Of a stretch of 64,000 nt of DNA, positions 58,062 through 64,000 are shown one piece after another (position 1 is the first letter of the stretch; each line of letters begins with the position of its first letter). The notes under the pieces were generated by a model that was not told where the DNA came from, did no database searches, and worked only from the letters and a program-made list of their open reading frames with translations. Source of the DNA: Candidozyma auris. Lineage: Eukaryota; Ascomycota; Pichiomycetes; Serinales; Metschnikowiaceae. Both the position numbers and the translations under genes were made by a program. Location: the NCBI RefSeq assembly GCF_003013715.1, contig NC_072812.1:1240001-1304000 (forward strand), given 5' to 3'.

Positions 58062-60155
58062 CTAGTTCCGTGCCTCAGCAGCTTCCCCCGCCATTCTGTT
58101 GAGTACGACGATGTCCTCCGGCGTTGCTCCGCATGTCCTTATGATTGTGAAGTATGCTTTAACGAGAGCTTCGCTATCTTGCAAAGCGTAGATTTCATTG
58201 AGACTACCATGATTTCGCTCGATATATGCCTTCACTTCTTGAAAATCGTGTCTAATCTCGGCATCTTTTATTAGTGTTTGCATTTTAGAAATTAGGCGAT
58301 CTCTGGTTTGATTTCTCCGTGTAAGGTCCTGCTCAGCATATGCGTTCTCCACGGTGGGTATTATGGTCGCCCCGAACAACAATATGAGCCCGCATATCTC
58401 CCTAATAACGCAAAGCGCGTAGTAGGAAATTGAGTCGGCACGCCTGGCAGCCATTTCTAGATACTCTTCTTTGGAAGGAATCAATCCCATCGCCATATTC
58501 GAGACGGAATTGTAGAATCGATCGAAGTTGAAATGGTACATATTATATCCAGCTCGTATTGACATGGATATAAATCTGACGATTCGGAACGGAATGGTAT
58601 TTGGAGCCCCCTCGCCTAATATCCAGTGGTCGAGCCAGTCACTGATATCTCTGCCACGAACAAATATGGAGTAGAGGATAGTGAACAAAACAATCAACGC
58701 GGCATACTTGGGGACGGTGAGAAGGAATAACATATCAAACCCAATCACGGCCATGAAGAAGAGATTAATGCCCATCCTCCGAAGATTTTGACGATTAGCC
58801 ATTGCAGCGGCAATCAAGCGAGTGAAAACTGTCTGCCTTTGTCCAGCAATATTCCGAAGTTGGTCCCTCTCCGCCATCTCTTCCTGAAGCTGTACTGGAT
58901 CAGCTTCGTGTGCCCTGTGAACCGGCTCAGCGACGTCACCATTCTGTCGAGGCTGCATCACATGAGGTTGTAGAGTTGGATTAGGTTGCAAGACTCGATG
59001 TCTCATATCGTTGTTCAACACTCTATTCCGTTGATGTGCCATCTGAACCCTATTCCCCCATTTGTTGCGTAATTTTGAGTACCCTATAGGGCTTATAAGA
59101 ACATAGCCCTCATCATCATTCATGATGCATTCTGACGAGTCGAGACGTAAAAATGTTCCTTGGAATTGTATCTCATAAGTGCTTGTTGACAAAGCAGCTT
59201 GGTTGACAACTTTTTTAGCACCATTCATGTTTTCAATCTCCACATAGGATGTTCCCGTTGGAGTCCACTCTTCTCCGTTGATAAGGGTGGTCAAACGATC
59301 TGCCACGTCGTATTCGACCTCGAATGCCTCGCCTGACGCCATTCCTAACTGAAGGATATCAAGGATCGCACGCTTATCCTCCTCGACGCTAGGTTCGGCT
59401 ATTATATGTGCTCTACAGTATAGCCGTACAAGGTGGACAGGAGTTCCGGCGAATCTCGAGGCGACGTTTTTGACTTCTTGAACCGTGGTGGCGTTCGTGA
59501 CATGTATGGATGAGAAATGCTTTCCGGTAGCCAGCTCATAGATCTTCAAGAGCAGTGTGCCTCTCTCCGCTAGTTGAAGCTCAAGACGCTCAGTCCTTGG
59601 AAGAGGAACGTCTAGACCCAAGACTTCTCGAAGAGTTAGCTCCTCATCTAGCACGTTTTCATTAGGTACTTTCAAGCCAAAAGCTGAACTATCAAGGTTG
59701 AACTTGTCTGTTATTTGCTCCTTTATACTTCTGACAGTCGAGAAGAGGGTCTCTCGGCAAACGGTTGTGGTTCTCTGGCCATTGAGCGTGGCGGAAACAA
59801 GCACATCAAAGTACAGTGGCACTGGATCTCTGTGGGGAATCGCCGGAGAGTCAAATAGCGTATAGTCTATGATCAATGAGAAAGCGTCAATTGAATTGTG
59901 GTAAGCTGGTGGCTCATTAAGACCCAATAAGGAGTCAAGCGCTAGTGAGTCACTCACAGGGCCATCGAACATTTTGATTCTGAGAAATGGAGGCGAAAGT
60001 GCATTTCCTTCACTGTGGATCCATATCAGTTCTTTTATCTCGTGAATAGTGGTGCTTAAAAGAACACGAATTTCCCACACATCAGGAGGCGGTGGGACAT
60101 TTTCTGGTTTGTTTATTGATTTCACGGGTAATCTAAGCAAAAAAGCGTCAAACAT
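58062..60155 (-). CDS. USA1: ERAD scaffold Usa1 homologue
   Basis: A 697-residue protein resembling Usa1/HERP, the scaffold that links Hrd1 and Der1 in ER-associated degradation. N-terminal alpha/beta ubiquitin-like segments are visible (about 25-95, 115-185 and 200-275: VREVLGL-like and LLKIYELATGKHFSSIHV). A proline/Gln-poor linker leads to two adjacent TM helices (about 463-481 and 485-499) in INLFFMAVIGFDMLFLLT and AALIVLFTILYSIFV. A cytosolic C-terminus with further hydrophobic patches (ICGLILLFGATIIPTV) follows. Shorter than S. cerevisiae Usa1 (about 838). The call rests on layout and on the nearby YOS9. Confidence 0.65.
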   Translation of the reverse strand: MFDAFLLRLPVKSINKPENVPPPPDVWEIRVLLSTTIHEIKELIWIHSEGNALSPPFLRIKMFDGPVSDSLALDSLLGLNEPPAYHNSIDAFSLIIDYTLFDSPAIPHRDPVPLYFDVLVSATLNGQRTTTVCRETLFSTVRSIKEQITDKFNLDSSAFGLKVPNENVLDEELTLREVLGLDVPLPRTERLELQLAERGTLLLKIYELATGKHFSSIHVTNATTVQEVKNVASRFAGTPVHLVRLYCRAHIIAEPSVEEDKRAILDILQLGMASGEAFEVEYDVADRLTTLINGEEWTPTGTSYVEIENMNGAKKVVNQAALSTSTYEIQFQGTFLRLDSSECIMNDDEGYVLISPIGYSKLRNKWGNRVQMAHQRNRVLNNDMRHRVLQPNPTLQPHVMQPRQNGDVAEPVHRAHEADPVQLQEEMAERDQLRNIAGQRQTVFTRLIAAAMANRQNLRRMGINLFFMAVIGFDMLFLLTVPKYAALIVLFTILYSIFVRGRDISDWLDHWILGEGAPNTIPFRIVRFISMSIRAGYNMYHFNFDRFYNSVSNMAMGLIPSKEEYLEMAARRADSISYYALCVIREICGLILLFGATIIPTVENAYAEQDLTRRNQTRDRLISKMQTLIKDAEIRHDFQEVKAYIERNHGSLNEIYALQDSEALVKAYFTIIRTCGATPEDIVVLNRMAGEAAEARN

Positions 60156-60340
60156 CTTATCATGAGGAAGTATAGGCTCAAACTAGCGCATATATGACAC
60201 GCATAACAGAGAGACACTGCGCAGAAAAAACACCGGTGCACCATTTGACATAGTAGGGCCATTAAGTATATACACATAGCTAGTATACCGCTATTTACAA
60301 GTAATTGTATTGGGATACATGGCCTTCAACATGCTAAATT

Positions 60341-61624
60341 TCATGCTCTGATAGCGTGGTATCTCTTGCCTCTGAAAGCCATAATCTTGTCATTCGCTTG
60401 GAAAGACTCTGTAGGGTTGATGTCCACCAAGTCGATCTTTGTAGATCCAAATATGTTACCAGATTTGTTCATAAGAATGTCCATCTCGTCATGAAGCCTG
60501 TGGTGTTGCAACCAGTCAATTTCTCTTTCGATATCTACGTCGTGGTACCCAGTGACATATACCGCGCACTTAGATTCCAAAAGGCCCTTGAGGGACTTGT
60601 CCCAGTGAATTTCGTCGGCAGTCTTGAATCCGGGATGGAAAAGGAAAAACACGTCCAAGTAAGGATCAAAAGGGAAAAGATCACCTTGATCGTAAACTTC
60701 ATGGAAGTATTTTGTATGATGTATGAGAGTTATCTGTTCATCGTGCTTCCTCACCAATGGTCTCCCATGTGGTCTGTTTGAAGGCATGAAAGCCTTTGCC
60801 TCCACGTCAAAGTAGGCATGAGGACCAATGAAGTGAAACTCAAACTTGGTCTCAGGGAAGAGATATCCGAACTGCTTCCACACGTATCCAGGTAACATTG
60901 CCTCCATCTTGGCTCCCACGAGGAATATCCTCATGGGTCTGTCCTTGAAACTAATCTCCTTGTCTTTCTTCGTGGGCGAGGAATATAATGAGTATCTCAA
61001 TGCAGCAAGAGAACGCAACCCCTCCAAAGTCACGGGTCCCTTAGGAGCTAATCCGTATGGAGAAAATCTGTGCAAGATGGCAGCAATGGTTATTGGATAA
61101 GTCAACACCTTGGTGGCTGCTGCCAAGTTAAATTCGGTATTCATAGGGTTGAAGTCTCTAGTGTAGAAGAACGTGTCCCAATTCTCCAAACTGACAGTGA
61201 AGTCACGCTCCTGAGCACCGGGGAAAATGAATTCGTCAAACTTTCTACCCGATCTCAAATCATGCTCGTATAAGTTCACCTTCTTCAAACGCTCATATTT
61301 TTTCTGCTCGTGATACTCTTTATCTTCTTCCCAAGCCTTACGGTCATGGTGTGTTGGGATACCAGAAATAGGACACACGTAGTTGATTGATTTGTGAGTA
61401 ACAGGGCATTTTGCCATGGCCCTTATATATGCTGCCCTTGTTCTGATGTCTGCGTATGGAGACTCATCCCACCTGATCACCTTATGCTTGTCTATTTCCG
61501 AGTCATTAGAGTCATCCAACAGAAGAAGCTTCTTCAAAAAGCTGATGCGTCGGGTTTGCAGTAGAGAGCTCCCCAATTGCAACTGAAATGCAACAGGCTT
61601 GATGTGCGCAACACGAAGTAACAT
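60341..61624 (-). CDS. MSS51: COX1 translational activator/assembly factor Mss51
   Basis: Mitochondrial factor that activates COX1 mRNA translation and binds new Cox1. The 427 residues match the family. An Arg/Leu-rich presequence is followed by the paired KCPVTHK and VCPISGIP motifs (about 73-85), a Cys-Pro pair typical of Mss51 (heme-responsive in S. cerevisiae). Then come the central SLENWDTFFYTRDFNPMN region and the methyltransferase-like C-terminal domain. SHY1, in the same assembly pathway, is in this window. Confidence 0.94.
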   Translation of the reverse strand: MLLRVAHIKPVAFQLQLGSSLLQTRRISFLKKLLLLDDSNDSEIDKHKVIRWDESPYADIRTRAAYIRAMAKCPVTHKSINYVCPISGIPTHHDRKAWEEDKEYHEQKKYERLKKVNLYEHDLRSGRKFDEFIFPGAQERDFTVSLENWDTFFYTRDFNPMNTEFNLAAATKVLTYPITIAAILHRFSPYGLAPKGPVTLEGLRSLAALRYSLYSSPTKKDKEISFKDRPMRIFLVGAKMEAMLPGYVWKQFGYLFPETKFEFHFIGPHAYFDVEAKAFMPSNRPHGRPLVRKHDEQITLIHHTKYFHEVYDQGDLFPFDPYLDVFFLFHPGFKTADEIHWDKSLKGLLESKCAVYVTGYHDVDIEREIDWLQHHRLHDEMDILMNKSGNIFGSTKIDLVDINPTESFQANDKIMAFRGKRYHAIRA

Positions 61625-61878
61625 GGTCGACTCACGTAGCGAGCAAAGTCCGGCTAGTTTAGGTTTCTATATCGCAAAAGTTCAAGAGATCTTTTATATT
61701 GATCAACTAGTTTTTGAATTCGAGACTTGTCGTTATATGTACTTTTTTTCTGATGTAATTACTTTTTGGACTGACTTTTTGTTAGATGCCAGACTTTAGT
61801 GCGCAACTACGTTCTAGCAGACTAGTAACCTTGAGCTCCATGTTTCACTTAAACACAACACTATGAATGGCTCGAGCT

Positions 61879-63660
61879 TTATTCACGCATATTAACCTCG
61901 TACGTATGCTCGATTCCGTCTTCTTCAATGACAACTTCAACAGGTCCTCCCTCCGGGTCTCCCCGTACCTCTTTGATATTCTCTTCATTAATGTATTCAC
62001 CTTGAGGACTTTGATCCCCTGAAAGATCTTCAAAATGGATATCCTCTTCTGGCTCTGACTCCACGTCAGAAGCAGAAAGCGTGACAGTTACAATCACTTT
62101 TTCCGTTTCGGTGGTGGTTGTGACCTCTTGATGTTGTTTAGGTAGCTCTGGTGGTCCCATAATGACATCACCTCTTCTAAAATACTGATAGTTCCACAAA
62201 TTGTGAGGCGCTTCGAATTCAGTCAGATCGATGGCCATGTTCATCGGCGGGTCTCCCTCGATATCTACCATGGTCACTGGATCAATCACCTGTAATTGTA
62301 TACTTTTTGCCTGCTCTCTCCCGTCTCTTGAGATCCTAAGAAGACACTTAAAATTGCCAAAAAAGTCATACAACTCTAGCCAGATTGTGAAAGTGTCTTT
62401 CCACTCAAGCCTTTTTTGCTCATCCTTTTCAAAGTAAGGTGCTAATAACTTTTTTCCAATTGCGTTGTAAATCGCTCTTCCAACTTGATTACCGATATCT
62501 TCCAACTCCTCAGAAAATCCATTGTATATTATCACATTTCGATTGTTGTAATAAGCACTCGTCGATCTGTATCCTGAGATTGCTTTAGCGAGATAAAATC
62601 CGAATCCCAACGGCAGCAAGGTGTGATCTTCGACTGATATTCTATTGTCACCTCTCACAGGAAAGTTGCCATCATCCCGTAGTCTTACGTTCGAGATATA
62701 TTCTTCGAAACGTTGCTCTTCGATCTCACTGGAAATTTCATCGTCAACTAGTTGGCATGCCATCTCTACCAGAGACTCCTTTATCTTCCTGTGTGGGGCA
62801 AATTGTTCCAAAGCACAAAGACCCGGTACATGTATAATCATCTTGTATTGGCAGGTCGTTACCTCTGGAACATCAATTATTTGCGGCTGGCCAAAGCTAT
62901 GGGCATCTGGATCACATTTATAAATTACTTCCACTGATCTTGGCTCTAAAGTGATCTCGCATATTGACCCAGAGTCAATAACCTCCAGCACAATTTTCTG
63001 AGCGGAGTGGTGGCTGAATGGGGATGCTTTGTCCTCCCCAAGCGAAAGTGTCTTCATTCGACGAGTTTCGTACTGACCTATCTGTCTTTGCTTTGCTTGG
63101 TTCGCGATTTTGACTGCTTTGTAAGATGCATCAGTGAATCTTCCAAGTACGTAAACCGTCTTTGGATTGGTAGCCTCGTGTCGTTTGTGTCTTTCGTGGG
63201 GGGGTACACCCTCGTGGTATTGTATCACCTTATCTGCGTAACAATATCCATAGGTCCAATAGAAGCCACGGAGATCGTAAGTGAAAATGCAGTTGTTTTT
63301 TGGAAATGAGTCTCTTATAATCTCGCTTGCCGCTTTGAGAAGTTTGGCGTCATTTGTCTTATCCACTTGCGTGTTTGATTGAATGGATTCTTTTTCCTCA
63401 ATAGTGTCGATTTGGGCTCGGGGAATCGAGCATATATATTCGCTCGTCTTATTTCCTTGTTTGACAAAATAACCTTGAAAATGGTTGCGTGGATCTGCCG
63501 ACCATCGACTCTTCGAGATTCCTCTTTTCAAATCCTCGGCCATGGGTTTGGGTATGAATGACTCAAATTCTCGAATGTTAAATATTGCCTGTGAATGAGC
63601 ATGTGAGGCTATTGCTTCCGTTGCTATCAATGCAACGTATAGTAGCTGTAGTATTCCCAT
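61879..63660 (-). CDS. YOS9: ERAD lectin Yos9 (MRH domain)
   Basis: ER-lumenal lectin that recognises trimmed mannose glycans on misfolded proteins for the Hrd1 complex. The 593 residues have a signal peptide (MGILQLLYVALIATEAIAS), the MRH core near 122-260 (NNCIFTYDLRGFYWTYGYCYADKVIQYHE, and later CEITLEPRSVEVIYKCDPD), with the lectin-type Tyr/Glu residues, a middle alpha/beta region and an acidic tail. The C-terminus is EVNMRE, not an HDEL-type retrieval signal, unlike S. cerevisiae Yos9. Confidence 0.9.
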   Translation of the reverse strand: MGILQLLYVALIATEAIASHAHSQAIFNIREFESFIPKPMAEDLKRGISKSRWSADPRNHFQGYFVKQGNKTSEYICSIPRAQIDTIEEKESIQSNTQVDKTNDAKLLKAASEIIRDSFPKNNCIFTYDLRGFYWTYGYCYADKVIQYHEGVPPHERHKRHEATNPKTVYVLGRFTDASYKAVKIANQAKQRQIGQYETRRMKTLSLGEDKASPFSHHSAQKIVLEVIDSGSICEITLEPRSVEVIYKCDPDAHSFGQPQIIDVPEVTTCQYKMIIHVPGLCALEQFAPHRKIKESLVEMACQLVDDEISSEIEEQRFEEYISNVRLRDDGNFPVRGDNRISVEDHTLLPLGFGFYLAKAISGYRSTSAYYNNRNVIIYNGFSEELEDIGNQVGRAIYNAIGKKLLAPYFEKDEQKRLEWKDTFTIWLELYDFFGNFKCLLRISRDGREQAKSIQLQVIDPVTMVDIEGDPPMNMAIDLTEFEAPHNLWNYQYFRRGDVIMGPPELPKQHQEVTTTTETEKVIVTVTLSASDVESEPEEDIHFEDLSGDQSPQGEYINEENIKEVRGDPEGGPVEVVIEEDGIEHTYEVNMRE

Positions 63661-63766
63661 GGTACTATTGAAGTTATGATCGTTGTCAGTTCTCCACAGT
63701 TATCTATACGCACACGTCTTTCAAGTACTGTATTACGATATTCACATATGAGACCTTCAACTGCCC

Positions 63767-64000
63767 ATGACTGAAACCCCCGAGACAAAAGTACCTGGAC
63801 TTAGCACTCCAGCATTGACAAATGGAGAATTTATTGATGCATCTTCAGAGTTCCTGCCAAAGGAGAAAGATGCTTCCGACGAGAGACAGACCTCGGCGAT
63901 CGAGATCGCAAGTGAACTCGAATCCAATATAAAACAAATTCAGAAAATGCTTGAGCAAAGCGATAAAGAGGTGAATGAAAAGGTTGAAAGGATATCTGAG
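63767..64000 (+). CDS. Partial unknown coiled-coil protein, cut by window end
   Basis: An ATG at 63767 opens a frame that stays open for 78 codons to the last base. It begins MTETPETKVPGLSTPALTNG, is Ser/Thr/Pro-rich, and then enters a charged coiled-coil-like helix (IASELESNIKQIQKMLEQ). Divergent from YOS9, with 106 bp between starts. The remainder lies outside the window, and no family is recognised. Confidence 0.55.
   Translation, partial: MTETPETKVPGLSTPALTNGEFIDASSEFLPKEKDASDERQTSAIEIASELESNIKQIQKMLEQSDKEVNEKVERISE

Overview
The window reads as a nuclear chromosome segment of a budding yeast, most likely of the CTG (Ser1) clade and perhaps the Clavispora/Metschnikowia side of it. The reasons are compact mostly intronless genes, two short introns with GTATGT donors and TACTAAC branch points, a mitochondrial class 2 dihydroorotate dehydrogenase, fairly high G+C, and rare CTG codons that in places fall where the protein family has serine. 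The species is not resolved. If CUG is read as serine, every CTG-coded Leu mentioned here should be read as Ser.

Layout. 0-9.7 kb: RFC3 (spliced), a 1.5 kb gene-poor gap with a coding remnant, MID1, a universal-stress-domain protein, an unrecognised AT-hook-like nuclear protein and MED10. 10-24.5 kb: a surface-protein-rich stretch with a small Ser/Thr wall protein, a Gly/Asn/Gln-rich prion-like protein, an unknown SP/TP-rich protein, a glycolipid transfer protein, an SDHAF3-type factor, two large low-complexity secreted proteins and the ubiquitin ligase TUL1. 24.5-31 kb: long gene-poor gaps around UGA2 and a WSC-type wall-stress sensor. 31-44 kb: dense housekeeping genes, CUB1-like, STS1, UTP7, URA9, DAM1, a 57-codon gene, GET2, SHY1, NOP56 and a perilipin-like protein. 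44-64 kb: a Zn2Cys6 regulator, UBC4 (spliced), SPT7, an ankyrin-RCC1-BTB protein, an alkyltransferase-like protein, a CCW12-like GPI protein, USA1, MSS51, YOS9 and the start of an unknown gene cut by the window edge.

Functional groupings: USA1 and YOS9, both HRD-type ERAD components, lie on the same strand separated only by MSS51; CUB1-like and STS1, both linked to the proteasome, are adjacent. TUL1, UBC4 and the BTB protein add further ubiquitin functions. SHY1, MSS51 and the SDHAF3 homologue serve respiratory complex assembly. MED10 and SPT7 are general RNA polymerase II co-regulators. Five proteins are secreted or wall-associated; the two largest share a short aromatic-acidic motif embedded in Ser/Gly tracts, which is the least explained signal in the window. 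CACGTG boxes recur 55-105 bp upstream of six starts. No mobile element, CRISPR array, intact tRNA or rRNA was found.
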